A program made the translations under genes and the position numbers. A stretch of DNA of 64,000 nucleotides from Motilibacter peucedani (GTDB lineage Bacteria; Actinomycetota; Actinomycetes; Motilibacterales; Motilibacteraceae): positions 646,185-710,184 of the forward strand of contig NZ_RBWV01000010.1 in the NCBI RefSeq assembly GCF_003634695.1, in the 5' to 3' direction. The notes below the pieces were generated by a model that was not told where the DNA came from, ran no database searches, and saw nothing but the letters and a program-made list of their open reading frames with translations. Positions 1 through 9,020 of the stretch are shown piece after piece. The stretch's first letter is position 1. The number at the start of each line of letters is the position of its first letter.

Positions 1-2264
1 GGCGGCGCGGCGGCGAGCAGCCGCTCGAGCCCGCCGTCGGCGTAGGGCTGCTCGGCGAGGCGGTCGGCGAGCGCCGCAGCCTCCTGCTCGAGCCCGCGCA
101 GCTCGGCCTCCAGCTCCGCGGTGGCCGCAGAGGTGCGGCACGCGGCTCGCGCGGCACCCAGGTCGTCGAAGGCCGCCTCGGCGACGGCGGCCACCGCCTG
201 CTCGCGCGTCGCGGAGCAGGCGGCCCGCTGGCGCTCGTGGGCCTCCGCCGCCTCGGCGGTCGCGACGAGCAGCGCGGCCACGCGGCGCAGGCGCTCGGCG
301 CGCCGGGCGACGCTCGGGTCGTCGCCCCGGGCGGCGTCGAGGCGCTCGCGCGCGGCCGCCAGCTGATCGGCGCGCGCCTGCGCGGAGGCGGCCGCCTGCG
401 CCGCGCGCGCCGTGGTGGCCGAGAGCCGCTCGCCGAGCGTGCGGTCCTGCTCGTCGAGCTGCAGCAGGCGCTCGTGGGCCGCGGGTTGCCCGGCGGCCGC
501 CTCGGTGGCCAGCTCCAGCTCGGCCACGAGCTGCCGCCAGGCCGACTGCAGCTCCGCCAGTCCGGCGCTGCCCGCGAGGGCTGCAACGGCGGCGTGCCGG
601 GCCGTGACCACCGACACGGTCTCCGCCGCCTGGGCCCGCCGCGCCTCGGCCAGCTCGAAGGCCTGGCGGGCGCGGTCCTCGTCGGCAGCTGCGTCGCCCT
701 GCGCCCGAGCAGGGGCCGGGTGCTCGCTCGCGCCGCACACCGGGCAGGCGTCGCCGTCGACGAGGCCCTGCGCGAGCTCGGCCGCCATGGCGTCGAGGCG
801 GGCGCTGCGGGCGTCGAGCCAGCGCTCGCGCTCGTCCTGGGCCGAGTCGGTCAGCAGCAGCAGCCCGGCGCGGGCCTCCGCGAGGGCCGCCTCGAGCGCG
901 TCGCGCTCGCGACCGGCGGCGACCCGCGCCTCGGCCTCCTGCACGAGCGGGGAGAGCCGGCGCGCCTCCGACGCCGCCGCCACGGCGGCCTCCAGCGCCG
1001 CGCGCGCGTGCGCCCGCAGACCGGGGAGGGCGTCGCGCAGCACCACGAGCCGCTGGTGCTCGGCGAGCGCGTCGGCGGCCACCGCCCGCTCGGCCTGCTC
1101 CGACGCCACGAGCTGAGGGAGGTGGGCCTCCTCCTCGGCGAGCCCGCCCAGCCGGCTGGCCTCGGCCAGCCGGTCCTGGGCGGCCGACCGCAGCGACGGC
1201 CCGCCGGCGCCGGGCGGGGCGTCCTGACCCTCCAGGCCCGCCGCACCGGCACGGGCGGCCAGCTCGGCGGCCGCGCGGTCGAGGTCGCGCTCAGCGCGGG
1301 CGAGGGCGTCGAGCAGCGGGCGCACCGGCAGCGCGCGGCGGGCTCGCGCCAGCTCGTCGGCGAGCTGCCCGTGCCGCGCGCGCGAGGCCGCGGCCCGCTG
1401 GGCGCGCCCGTGGAGCGCCCGCGCCGCGTCCTGCAGGGCCGCTTCGCCGCGGGCCGCGTCGAGCCGCGCCCGCGCTCCCTCGACCGCCTGCTCGGCGGCC
1501 GGCAGCGCCGCCCCCGCGGCGTCGGCGCGCCCGCGCGCGTCGAGCACCAGCGCACGGAGCCAGCCGGCGGGGTCGTCGGCGGCCTCGGGCGCCGGCGCCC
1601 CGGCCTCCTGCGCGGCGCGGGCGAGCAGGACGCGGAGGTCCTCCTCGCGGTCGGCCAGGCTGCGGGCCGACTCGCGGCGGCGCTCGGCCAGCCACGCCTC
1701 GACGGCCGCGAAGCGCTCGGTCGCGAACAGCGTCTGGAGTATCGCGCGCCGGGTCTCGGCGTCGGCGCGCAGGAAGCGGGCGAACTCGCCCTGCGGGAGC
1801 AGCACGACCTGGCAGAACTGCTCCGCCGTCATGCCGAGCACCTCGCCCAGCAGGTGGCCCGCCTCGTCGAGCCGCGTGGCCCGCACGACGGGCTCGTCGC
1901 AGACGACCTCCTCGACCAGCACCCCGGCCTGCTCGCGCACCGTGCCCGTGCCGCGCTTCTTCGGCCGGTCCCAGGCGGGGCGCCGCGTCACGCGGAAGCG
2001 GCGGCCCCGGCAGGTCAGCTCGAGGCGCACCTCGGTCGTGACGGCGGGCGAGGCGTGGTCGCTGCGCAGCCGTCCCGCGCCCTGGCGGGCGCCGGGGACC
2101 ACGCCGTAGAGGGCGAACACGACGGCGTCGAGGATGCTGGTCTTGCCCGCGCCGGTGGGGCCGGAGAGCAGGAAGAGCCCGGCGTCGTGCAGCGCGTCGA
2201 AGTCGACCTCCTCCGTGCCGGCGAAGGGCCCGAACGCCGTCATGCGCAGCGTGTGCAGGCGCAT
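1..2264 (-). CDS. sbcC: SbcC exonuclease ATPase subunit, partial (C-terminus beyond left edge)
   Basis: ATPase subunit of the SbcCD (Rad50/Mre11-type) nuclease, which opens hairpins and processes blocked DNA ends. About 754 N-terminal codons are visible. The ABC-type Walker A GPTGAGKT lies at residues 35-42, followed by long Ala/Arg/Glu-rich coiled coil. A zinc-hook CPVCG at residues 507-511 is where two coiled coils dimerise. The second half of the coil and the Walker B/signature lobe lie outside the window. The ATG start shares its A with the TGA of sbcD (TGATG), so the two are translationally coupled. The identification is firm; the gene is truncated only by the window edge. Confidence 0.93.
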   Translation of the reverse strand, partial: MRLHTLRMTAFGPFAGTEEVDFDALHDAGLFLLSGPTGAGKTSILDAVVFALYGVVPGARQGAGRLRSDHASPAVTTEVRLELTCRGRRFRVTRRPAWDRPKKRGTGTVREQAGVLVEEVVCDEPVVRATRLDEAGHLLGEVLGMTAEQFCQVVLLPQGEFARFLRADAETRRAILQTLFATERFAAVEAWLAERRRESARSLADREEDLRVLLARAAQEAGAPAPEAADDPAGWLRALVLDARGRADAAGAALPAAEQAVEGARARLDAARGEAALQDAARALHGRAQRAAASRARHGQLADELARARRALPVRPLLDALARAERDLDRAAAELAARAGAAGLEGQDAPPGAGGPSLRSAAQDRLAEASRLGGLAEEEAHLPQLVASEQAERAVAADALAEHQRLVVLRDALPGLRAHARAALEAAVAAASEARRLSPLVQEAEARVAAGRERDALEAALAEARAGLLLLTDSAQDERERWLDARSARLDAMAAELAQGLVDGDACPVCGASEHPAPARAQGDAAADEDRARQAFELAEARRAQAAETVSVVTARHAAVAALAGSAGLAELQSAWRQLVAELELATEAAAGQPAAHERLLQLDEQDRTLGERLSATTARAAQAAASAQARADQLAAARERLDAARGDDPSVARRAERLRRVAALLVATAEAAEAHERQRAACSATREQAVAAVAEAAFDDLGAARAACRTSAATAELEAELRGLEQEAAALADRLAEQPYADGGLERLLAAAP

Positions 2265-3412
2265 CAGGCGACCGCCTCGCGCAGGCGCACGGCCTCGAAC
2301 GCCTCGCGCAGCAGGGCGGTCTCGGCGTCGGTGGGCGCCGCCCCGGCGCGCACGTGCTCGACGAAGCCCGCGGCCAGGCCGAGGTCGTCGAGCCCGCGCA
2401 CCAGCTCGGAGTAGCCCTGGGCCCGCTGCGGGCCGCCGACCGGGTCGAACCCGAGCACCAGCACGTGGGGGAACCGGGCGCGCAGCCGCTCCATCGGCTC
2501 GCGCGGGCGCACGGCGTCGGTGAGCGTCACCTGCAGCCAGGAGTCCTCGAGGTGGGCGTGCTGGGCGCCCGTCAGCAGGTCGTCGAGGCTGCCGCGCAGG
2601 GTGGCGAGGGGGCGGGGGACCGGGCAGGGGACCACCTCGACCGACCCGAGCCCCGACGCCCCGAGCTCGACCAGGGCCACCGACTTGGTGTGGCGCGCCT
2701 CGGAGAAGGAGTAGGCCAGCGGCGATCCGCTGTAGCGGACGGCCGGCCCCAGCTGCTGCGGGCCGTGCAGGTGGCCGAGGGCGGCGTAGTCGACGCCGTC
2801 GAACACCGAGGCCGTCACCGCGCCGATGCCGCCGACCGAGATGTCGCGCTCGCTGTCGCTGGGCAGCCCGCCGCTGACGAAGGCGTGGGCGGCGACCACC
2901 GAGCGGGTGCCGCGCCGGCGGGAGAGGTCGGCGCGCACGAGCCGCATCGCCGCGCCGAGCACGGCGGCGTGCCCGCGCTCGTCGCAGGCGAGCAGCGGCC
3001 CTGCGGCGTCGGGCTCGAGGTAGGGCAGGGGGTAGAGCGCGACCGGGCCGTGGTCGTCCTGCAGCAGCACCGGGGTGCCCACCGCGCGCGGGTCGGTGCG
3101 CAGGTGGACCCCGGCCGCGTCGAGCAGCCGCGAGCCGAAGCCCAGCCGTGACGCCGAGTCGTGGTTGCCGCTGAGCAGCACCACCCGGGCGCCCGCGGCC
3201 ACCAGGCGGGAGAGCGCGTCGTCGAACAGCGCGACCGCGTCGACGGCGGGCAGCGCCCGGTCGTAGACGTCGCCGGCGACCAGCACCACGTCGACCCGCT
3301 CGCGGACGACGACCTCGACCAGGAAGTCGACGAAGGCGGCCTGCGCCCCGAGCATGCCCTCCCGGTGGAAGGAGCGGCCCAGGTGCCAGTCGGAGGTGTG
3401 GAGGATGCGCAC
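2264..3412 (-). CDS. sbcD: SbcD exonuclease subunit
   Basis: Mre11-type metallophosphoesterase and nuclease partner of SbcC. The start is placed at GTG 3412, giving 382 aa that begin MRILHTSDWHLG, the usual first strand of the family with metal ligands D8 and H10. Further phosphoesterase motifs are GDVYD, SGNHDS and GHLHG. An upstream in-frame extension to 3517 reads as low-complexity sequence and is rejected. A -10-like TACGGT lies 7 nt before the GTG, suggesting a leaderless mRNA. It is first in the sbcD-sbcC operon and is divergent from the GCS2-type ligase across 122 bp. Confidence 0.93.
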   Translation of the reverse strand: MRILHTSDWHLGRSFHREGMLGAQAAFVDFLVEVVVRERVDVVLVAGDVYDRALPAVDAVALFDDALSRLVAAGARVVLLSGNHDSASRLGFGSRLLDAAGVHLRTDPRAVGTPVLLQDDHGPVALYPLPYLEPDAAGPLLACDERGHAAVLGAAMRLVRADLSRRRGTRSVVAAHAFVSGGLPSDSERDISVGGIGAVTASVFDGVDYAALGHLHGPQQLGPAVRYSGSPLAYSFSEARHTKSVALVELGASGLGSVEVVPCPVPRPLATLRGSLDDLLTGAQHAHLEDSWLQVTLTDAVRPREPMERLRARFPHVLVLGFDPVGGPQRAQGYSELVRGLDDLGLAAGFVEHVRAGAAPTDAETALLREAFEAVRLREAVA

Positions 3413-3419
3413 GCAGGAG

Positions 3420-3425
3420 ACCGTA
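3420..3425 (-). promoter_or_regulatory. Leaderless -10 element for sbcD
   Basis: TACGGT read on the minus strand, 7 nt before the GTG start of sbcD. This fits the TANNNT-N6/7-RTG layout seen repeatedly in this window. No Shine-Dalgarno sequence is obvious. Confidence 0.45.
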
Positions 3426-3534
3426 GGCGGGGGCACTGACAGAGTCGGGGAGCCGCGCCGCCCGCAGCCCGCCGGAGCAGCGGCGCGGACCGGCTCCGGG
3501 GGTTGAAGATCACCCACCGGGGGACCGTGCAGTC

Positions 3535-5013
3535 GTGGGAAAGCCCGTCGAGCAGCGCGAGTTCACCCGGGACGACCGTCGCAGGTACCGCGAGAAGGTC
3601 CACCGCGACCTCGACGCGCTCGCCCGCATGCTCGCCGAGGACCGCTTCGCCGACGAGTCGCCGATGACCGGCCTGGAGGTCGAGCTCAACCTCGTCGACG
3701 CGCAGGGCGACCCGGCGATGCGCAACGCGCAGGTCCTCGAGAGCATCGCCGACCCCGCGTTCCAGACCGAGCTCGGCCGCTTCACGATCGAGGTCAACGT
3801 CCCGCCCCAGGTGCTCGGCGGCCGCAGCGCCGAGCAGCTGGAGGGCGCACTGCGTACGACCCTCGACTCCGCCGACTCGCGCGCGGAGGCGGTGCAGGCC
3901 CGCATCCTGATGGTGGGCGTCCTGCCGACGCTGCGCGAGCAGGACGTCAGCTCGGCCTCGATCTCCGACGACTCGCGCTACGCGCTGCTCGACGAGCAGA
4001 TCCTCACCGCCCGCGGCGAGGACATCTCGCTGGCGATCTCCGGGCGCGAGCAGGTGTCGACCCTCGCCGACTCCATCGCCCCCGAGGCAGCCTGCACCAG
4101 CACCCAGCTGCACCAGCAGCTGCGGCCGGAGCACTTCGCGGCCGCGTGGAACGCCTCGCAGGCGGTGTCGGGGGTGCAGCTGGCCGTCGGGGCGAACTCG
4201 CCGTACCTCTTCGGGCGCCAGCTGTGGCAGGAGACCCGCATCGCGCTGTTCCAGCAGGCGACCGACACCCGCAGCGAGGAGCTCAAGGCGCAGGGCGTGC
4301 GCCCGCGGGTGTGGTTCGGCGAGCGGTGGGTCACCTCGATCTTCGACCTGTTCGAGGAGAACGTGCGCTACTTCCCGGCGCTGCTGCCGGTGTGCTCCGA
4401 CGAGGACCCGCTCGCGGTGCTCGAGGCGGGCGGCGCCCCCGAGCTCTCGGAGCTCGCGCTGCTCAACGGCACGATCTACCGCTGGAACCGCCCGATCTAC
4501 GACGTCACCGACGGCTCGCCGCACCTGCGCGTCGAGAACCGCGTCCTGCCGGCCGGGCCCACCGTCCTCGACACGCTCGCCAACGCGCTCTTCTACTACG
4601 GCGTGACCCGCGTGCTCGCCGAGGAGGAGCGCCCGGTGTGGTCGCGGCTGCCCTTCGGCGTGGCAGAGGACAACTTCCTGCGCGGCGCACGCGACGGCAT
4701 CGAGGCCAGCGTGACCTGGCCCGGCATGGGCCGGCTGCGCGCGACCGACCTCGTGCTGCGGCACCTGCTGCCACTGGCCCATGAAGGACTGGCGAGGTAC
4801 GGCGTGGACCCGGATCTGCGCGACCGCTACCTCGGCGTGGTGGAGGGCCGCTGCGCCGCCCGACGCAACGCCGCGTCGTGGCAGGTGGCGCAGACGACGC
4901 TGCTCGAGTCGCGGCACGGCATGGACCGGGCGTCGGCGCTGCGGGCGATGACGGGCACCTACCGCGAGCTCATGCACACCAACGACCCGGTCCACACCTG
5001 GCCGGTCGGCTGA
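3535..5013 (+). CDS. Glutamate-cysteine ligase family 2 (GCS2) protein
   Basis: A 492-aa carboxylate-amine ligase of the GCS2 superfamily, which forms gamma-glutamyl or similar amide bonds using ATP. The conserved acidic strand MTGLEVELNL (about residues 44-53) is the family hallmark, and the later ENRVLPAGPT segment also fits. The family includes true glutamate-cysteine ligases and YbdK-like enzymes of unknown substrate. Actinomycetes generally make mycothiol rather than glutathione, so the substrate should not be assumed. GTG 3535 is the start; GACCGT lies 6 nt upstream. The gene converges on the reductase that ends at 5017, with 3 bp between the two stop codons. Confidence 0.8.
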   Translation: MGKPVEQREFTRDDRRRYREKVHRDLDALARMLAEDRFADESPMTGLEVELNLVDAQGDPAMRNAQVLESIADPAFQTELGRFTIEVNVPPQVLGGRSAEQLEGALRTTLDSADSRAEAVQARILMVGVLPTLREQDVSSASISDDSRYALLDEQILTARGEDISLAISGREQVSTLADSIAPEAACTSTQLHQQLRPEHFAAAWNASQAVSGVQLAVGANSPYLFGRQLWQETRIALFQQATDTRSEELKAQGVRPRVWFGERWVTSIFDLFEENVRYFPALLPVCSDEDPLAVLEAGGAPELSELALLNGTIYRWNRPIYDVTDGSPHLRVENRVLPAGPTVLDTLANALFYYGVTRVLAEEERPVWSRLPFGVAEDNFLRGARDGIEASVTWPGMGRLRATDLVLRHLLPLAHEGLARYGVDPDLRDRYLGVVEGRCAARRNAASWQVAQTTLLESRHGMDRASALRAMTGTYRELMHTNDPVHTWPVG

Positions 5014-5016
5014 GGC

Positions 5017-6165
5017 TCAGCCGGCGGTGACCGTCGACGACAGGGGTACGCGCGGGCCGGGAACCGTCGCGCCGTAGCCCTTCTGCGTCAGCAGGAAGTG
5101 CTCGACGTGCGCGGCGATGTCGGCCCGGGTGAACGCCACGTCGGAGGACCCCTCGCCGCACACCGCGTCGGCGTGAGTGCGGTCGAACTCCTTGGTGGTG
5201 CGCATGTAGCTCGAGTAGAACGTGATCGCCTCGTCGAAGGCCACGTCCATCGCGTTGAGGCCGTCGCGCGAGCGGGCCCAGGTCGCCCGCGGCATGCCGA
5301 GCAGCTCGTGGATGACGGCCACGACCAGCGCGACGCTGGGAGCCTGGGCGTTGGTCAGGTGGAAGTAGCGCTCAGCGCTCTGCGACAGCCCGATGGTGAC
5401 GGCGTTGCGCGCGACGGTGTCGACCGGCACCAGGTTGAGCTGCGCGAGCGGCTCGGCGACGACGGTCAGCGGCGTGCGTCGCGGGTCGACGCCGTAGCGG
5501 CGACCCGCCGTCTGGCGCAGGAACAGCGCGAGGCGGGCGAAGCCGTACATCCCCGAGAAGCTCGTCGCGTGCAGCGTGGCGGAGTGGCCGACCACGATGC
5601 TCGGGCGCATCACGCGCACGTGCATGCCGGTCTCGGCGGTGACCAGCCGCTCGCCGAGGATCTTGCTCTCCTCGTAGCAGTTGTTGGCGGCCTCGAGACC
5701 CGGCGCCTCGCCCTCCAGCACCCGCCCGCTCGCGCGACCGGCGACGTAGGCGGTGCTGACGTGGTTGAACACCGCCGCGCCTGAGGCGCGGGCCAGGTCG
5801 AGCACGTGCCGGGTGCCCTCGACGTTCTGCTGGAGGATCTCGTCGCGGTAGTGCTCCTCGTAGCGCAGCGACGCGGCGCAGTGCCAGACCTGCTCGACCT
5901 GGGGGAGCGCGGAGACGACGCCGCACCCCTCCTCGCTGATGTCGCCCCACACCGGGACGACCCGGTCGGCGAGGGCGGGCAGCAGGTCGGCGCGGCCGTA
6001 GCCCACCGCGCTCTCGGACAGCGAGGCGAGCAGGCGCTGCCGGGCGGAGGTGGCGTCCGCGCCGCGCACGAGGCAGTAGAGCTCGTCGTCCGTGCGCTCG
6101 AGCAGCTCGAGCGCGACGGCACCGCCGACGAGGCCCGTCGTCCCGGTGAGCAGGTGGCGTGGCAT
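5017..6165 (-). CDS. Thioester-reductase-like SDR (NAD-binding-4 type)
   Basis: A 382-aa extended short-chain dehydrogenase resembling the C-terminal reductase domain of carboxylic-acid reductases and Lys2. The N-terminal NAD(P) loop is GTTGLVGG at residues 8-15, and the catalytic Tyr/Lys pair is Y164/K168 in CYEESK. A STAY segment near residue 138 supplies the expected Ser/Thr. There is no adenylation or carrier domain, so it is a stand-alone reductase acting on a CoA- or carrier-bound acyl group, or another small substrate. The ATG has a good Shine-Dalgarno, GAGGGAGA. The promoter region contains an inverted repeat at 6250-6275. Confidence 0.78.
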   Translation of the reverse strand: MPRHLLTGTTGLVGGAVALELLERTDDELYCLVRGADATSARQRLLASLSESAVGYGRADLLPALADRVVPVWGDISEEGCGVVSALPQVEQVWHCAASLRYEEHYRDEILQQNVEGTRHVLDLARASGAAVFNHVSTAYVAGRASGRVLEGEAPGLEAANNCYEESKILGERLVTAETGMHVRVMRPSIVVGHSATLHATSFSGMYGFARLALFLRQTAGRRYGVDPRRTPLTVVAEPLAQLNLVPVDTVARNAVTIGLSQSAERYFHLTNAQAPSVALVVAVIHELLGMPRATWARSRDGLNAMDVAFDEAITFYSSYMRTTKEFDRTHADAVCGEGSSDVAFTRADIAAHVEHFLLTQKGYGATVPGPRVPLSSTVTAG

Positions 6166-6249
6166 GGGTCTCCCTCAGTAGCGGTGCGTAGGGGGCGGTG
6201 CGGCGGTGCACCTGCGTCGTCGTCGCCACATGCGCAGCGAGTGGTCAGA

Positions 6250-6275
6250 ACGTAACGCCGAGGTGAGCGTTGCGT
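6250..6275. promoter_or_regulatory. Inverted repeat upstream of the SDR at 5017-6165 (possible operator)
   Basis: ACGTAACGC (6250-6258), 8-nt gap, GCGTTGCGT (6267-6275): nine-base arms with one mismatch. It lies about 85 bp upstream of the reductase start and about 105 bp upstream of the LysE-family start, in the only sizeable divergent gap here. A regulator-binding site is inferred from symmetry alone. Confidence 0.3.
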
Positions 6276-6379
6276 AGCGGAGCGGCCCGAAGATCCCCCG
6301 TGCACACCCCGGAAATGACCCAGAGTGACTAGGTACGACCACGCCGCCACGGCGGACCTCGCGTGGGAGACTGAGCGGC

Positions 6380-7000
6380 GTGACGGCGTCCCTGGTCTCG
6401 TTCTCCCTCGCCGCGGCGCTGATCGTCCTGCTGCCCGGCCCCGACACCCTCGTGGTCCTGCGCAACCTCGTACGCGGTGGCCGCCGTACCGCGACCCTGA
6501 CCGTGCTCGGGGTGCTGAGCGGGCTCGTCGTGTGGGTCGGCGCCGCCGCCCTCGGCCTGGCTGCGGTGCTGCACGCGAGCGAGGCCGCCTACACCGTGCT
6601 GCGGATCGTCGGCGCGATCTACCTCGTCTGGATCGGGGTGCAGTCGCTGCGCTCGCGCGGCAGCGTCCCCGACGTCGAGGACGCCCTGCCCGAGCGGCGC
6701 GGCCTGCTCGGCCGGGGCTACGGCGCGGGGCTGGCCACCGACCTGCTCAACCCGAAGGTCGGCGTCTTCTTCGTGACGTTCCTGCCGGGCTTCGTGCCCG
6801 ACGGCCGGCCGGTCGGCCCGGTGTCGCTGCTGCTCGGCGCGGTCTTCGTGCTCGAGACGGCGTTCTACTTCGCCCTGCTCCTGCTGCTCGCCGGCCGCAT
6901 CACCGGCTGGCTCGCCGACTCGCGCACCAGGCGGCGCATGGACCGCCTCACCGGGCTGGTGCTGGTGGGGTTCGGAGCGCGCCTGGCGGCCGAGGGCTGA
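6380..7000 (+). CDS. LysE family translocator
   Basis: A 206-aa inner-membrane exporter of the LysE/RhtB amino-acid efflux family. It begins with a hydrophobic helix containing LLPGPDT, the family signature in TM1, and carries about six membrane segments in total. The central TDLLNPKVGVFFVTFLPG segment is also typical. GTG 6380 is preceded by GAGACT at 7 nt, a weak leaderless-type -10. The exported amino acid cannot be read from the sequence. The gene converges on the MFS gene ending at 7007. Confidence 0.88.
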   Translation: MTASLVSFSLAAALIVLLPGPDTLVVLRNLVRGGRRTATLTVLGVLSGLVVWVGAAALGLAAVLHASEAAYTVLRIVGAIYLVWIGVQSLRSRGSVPDVEDALPERRGLLGRGYGAGLATDLLNPKVGVFFVTFLPGFVPDGRPVGPVSLLLGAVFVLETAFYFALLLLLAGRITGWLADSRTRRRMDRLTGLVLVGFGARLAAEG

Positions 7001-7006
7001 GCCGCG

Positions 7007-8113
7007 TCAGTCCAGCGCTGCGGCCGAGCCGAGGACCAGGAGCGCCAGCGCGGTCAGCGCGGCGCAGGCGACGAACACGAAGCTGTAGCCGAGGCTGGTC
7101 GCCGAGCCGAGGGCCAGGACGGGCCCGGAGCCGATCGCGCCGAGCCGCCGGGTGTTGGCGTAGAGGCCTGAGGCGACCCCCGGCCGGGGGATGACGCGCT
7201 GGAACAGCGAGAGCCCCACGCCGGCGACCGCGGCGACGAACCAGGCGTTCAGGGCCTGGCCGGACACCAGCAGCCACGGTCCGTGGACGGCCGCCATGAG
7301 CGAGTAGTAGGCGGCGCCCGCCACGCACCCGCTGGCGATGAGCGCGATGTCGCTGAACCGCGTACCGAGCCGGCCGATCAGGAGCAGCGCGGGGATCTCG
7401 AGGGCTGCTGCGACCGACAGCGCCACCCCGGCCCACACCACGTCGAGGTCGAGCCGACGGGTGACGAACAGCGTCATGACCGACACGGCCGCGCTGTTCG
7501 TCGCCTGGAGCACGACGAAGGCGCTGACGACCAGTGCCACTGCAGACCTGCGCATCGCCCGGCCCTCGTCGAGCGGCGCCGGCGGGTCGTCACCCCGGCG
7601 CGCGGCGCGGGCGCGCCGCGACATCATCGCGGCGGTGGTCGCGACGTTGAGCACGCTGACCGCGGCGATCACGAGCAGCAGCGCCCGGGCACCGAACCCG
7701 CTGATGACCAGGCTGGCGAGCGGTGGCCCCGCCACCCAGGCGAAGGAGAAGATCGCCCGCGTGTCGACGATGTCGACCCGGCTGGCTCCCGAGTGCCGCA
7801 GGTGCGCGTAGAGCAGCGACACCCCGACACCAGCGGGACCACCGAGGACCACCAGGGCCACGACGGCCACGCCGAGAGACGACGAGAGCGCCAGCAGCAG
7901 CGCGAGCAGCAGGGTCAGCAGTCCGGCCACGAGCATGGGCCCGAGGTAGTCACGGCGCCGGTCGGCCAGGGCGGGGACGACCAGCGAGGCGACGAAGCCG
8001 CTGGCGTTGTAGACCGCGAGGACGCCGCCGACGCCCGCGGCCGACAGGTCGTAGAGCGAGACGAGCAGCAGCGCGAGGGCGGGGCTCAGCAGCGCCGACT
8101 GCAACCCCCACAC
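7007..8113 (-). CDS. MFS transporter
   Basis: A major facilitator superfamily permease of at least 368 aa with about 12 hydrophobic segments and a loop ADRRRDYLGP matching the TM2-3 motif (D-R-x-G type). It resembles sugar-efflux (SetA-like) transporters. The first standard start is GTG 8113, but the open frame upstream reads ALVPAAALV in register with TM1, so the true start may be a rare CTG between 8113 and the stop of the SDR at 8173. It is co-directional with that SDR (60 bp gap) and probably co-transcribed. Substrate unknown. Confidence 0.8.
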   Translation of the reverse strand: MWGLQSALLSPALALLLVSLYDLSAAGVGGVLAVYNASGFVASLVVPALADRRRDYLGPMLVAGLLTLLLALLLALSSSLGVAVVALVVLGGPAGVGVSLLYAHLRHSGASRVDIVDTRAIFSFAWVAGPPLASLVISGFGARALLLVIAAVSVLNVATTAAMMSRRARAARRGDDPPAPLDEGRAMRRSAVALVVSAFVVLQATNSAAVSVMTLFVTRRLDLDVVWAGVALSVAAALEIPALLLIGRLGTRFSDIALIASGCVAGAAYYSLMAAVHGPWLLVSGQALNAWFVAAVAGVGLSLFQRVIPRPGVASGLYANTRRLGAIGSGPVLALGSATSLGYSFVFVACAALTALALLVLGSAAALD

Positions 8114-8172
8114 GAGGGCGGCGGCCGGGACCAGTGCCCGCCCGCCCTGCGACGACAGTGCCGCCAGCGGGC

Positions 8173-8937
8173 TCAGTCCTGGGCCGTGCGGCGGTTGAGG
8201 TCGCGGGCGCTGGCCTGGTCGCGCGGCTGCAGGGTGATCGAGGCGACGGTGACGTGCGAGGGCCGGGTGACGGCCCAGGCGACCGCCTCGGCGATGTCGT
8301 CCGCGGTGAGGGGGGTGACGCCCTGGTAGACCGCCGACGCGCGCTCCTCGTCGCCACTGAAGCGCACCTTGGAGAAGTCCGTCTCGACCATGCCGGGCGC
8401 GACCTCGATCACCCGCACGGGCTCGCCGAGCAGCTCGACCCGCAGCGTGTCGGTGACCGCGACGGCGGCGTGCTTCACGGCGGTGTAGCCGCCACCGCCC
8501 GGGTAGGTCTGGTGGCCGGCGATGCTGGTCACGACGACGACGCGCCCGTCACCGGAGCTGCGCAGCGCGGGCAGGAAGGCGCGCACGGTGCGGGCGACGC
8601 CGAGCACGTTGGCGTCGTACATCCAGCGCCACTGCTCCTCGTCGAACTCCGCCACCGGGTCGAGCCCGAGCGCGCCGCCCGCGTTGGCGACCACGACGTC
8701 GACGGTGTCGAGCCCCGCGGCGAACTCCTCGACCGAGGCGGTGTCGGTGACGTCGAGGCGGCGGGCCTGCGTCGAGACGCCGTGCGCCTCGGCGACCGCG
8801 GCGGCCACCTCGTCGAGCTGCTCGACCCGGCGGGCGCCCAGGACCAGGTCGAAGCCGGCCGCTCCGAGCGCGTGGGCGGTGGCCGCCCCGATGCCGCTGC
8901 TTGCTCCGGTCACGACGGCGAGGGGGGTGCGGGTCAC
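8173..8937 (-). CDS. SDR family NAD(P)-dependent oxidoreductase
   Basis: A 254-aa classical short-chain dehydrogenase. It has TGASSGIG at residues 10-17 for cofactor binding, an NAG-type motif (ANAGGA), a catalytic Ser in VTSIAG and YTAVK as the catalytic Tyr-x3-Lys. It resembles the YdfG/serine-dehydrogenase-like branch. GTG start. TAGGCT sits 8 nt upstream, so translation may be leaderless. It is divergent from the spore-photoproduct-lyase-like gene at 9021, and the MFS gene follows in the same direction. Confidence 0.88.
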   Translation of the reverse strand: MTRTPLAVVTGASSGIGAATAHALGAAGFDLVLGARRVEQLDEVAAAVAEAHGVSTQARRLDVTDTASVEEFAAGLDTVDVVVANAGGALGLDPVAEFDEEQWRWMYDANVLGVARTVRAFLPALRSSGDGRVVVVTSIAGHQTYPGGGGYTAVKHAAVAVTDTLRVELLGEPVRVIEVAPGMVETDFSKVRFSGDEERASAVYQGVTPLTADDIAEAVAWAVTRPSHVTVASITLQPRDQASARDLNRRTAQD

Positions 8938-8945
8938 GGTCCGGG

Positions 8946-8951
8946 AGCCTA
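8946..8951 (-). promoter_or_regulatory. Leaderless -10 element for the SDR at 8937
   Basis: TAGGCT on the minus strand, 8 nt before the GTG start. Slightly longer spacing than the other examples in this window. Confidence 0.35.
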
Positions 8952-9007
8952 CCGAGGGCAGTGGCGCACCTCATGGCCCGGGAGCGGAGTGCGCAGGCCT
9001 CGCCGGT

Positions 9008-9019
9008 GGTTGACCAACC
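9008..9019. promoter_or_regulatory. Palindrome GGTTG-AC-CAACC at the start of the SPL-like gene
   Basis: A perfect 5+2+5 palindrome ending one base before the ATG at 9021, where no Shine-Dalgarno is visible. It could be a regulator site or an RNA hairpin blocking the start codon. Confidence 0.3.
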
Positions 9020-9020
9020 C

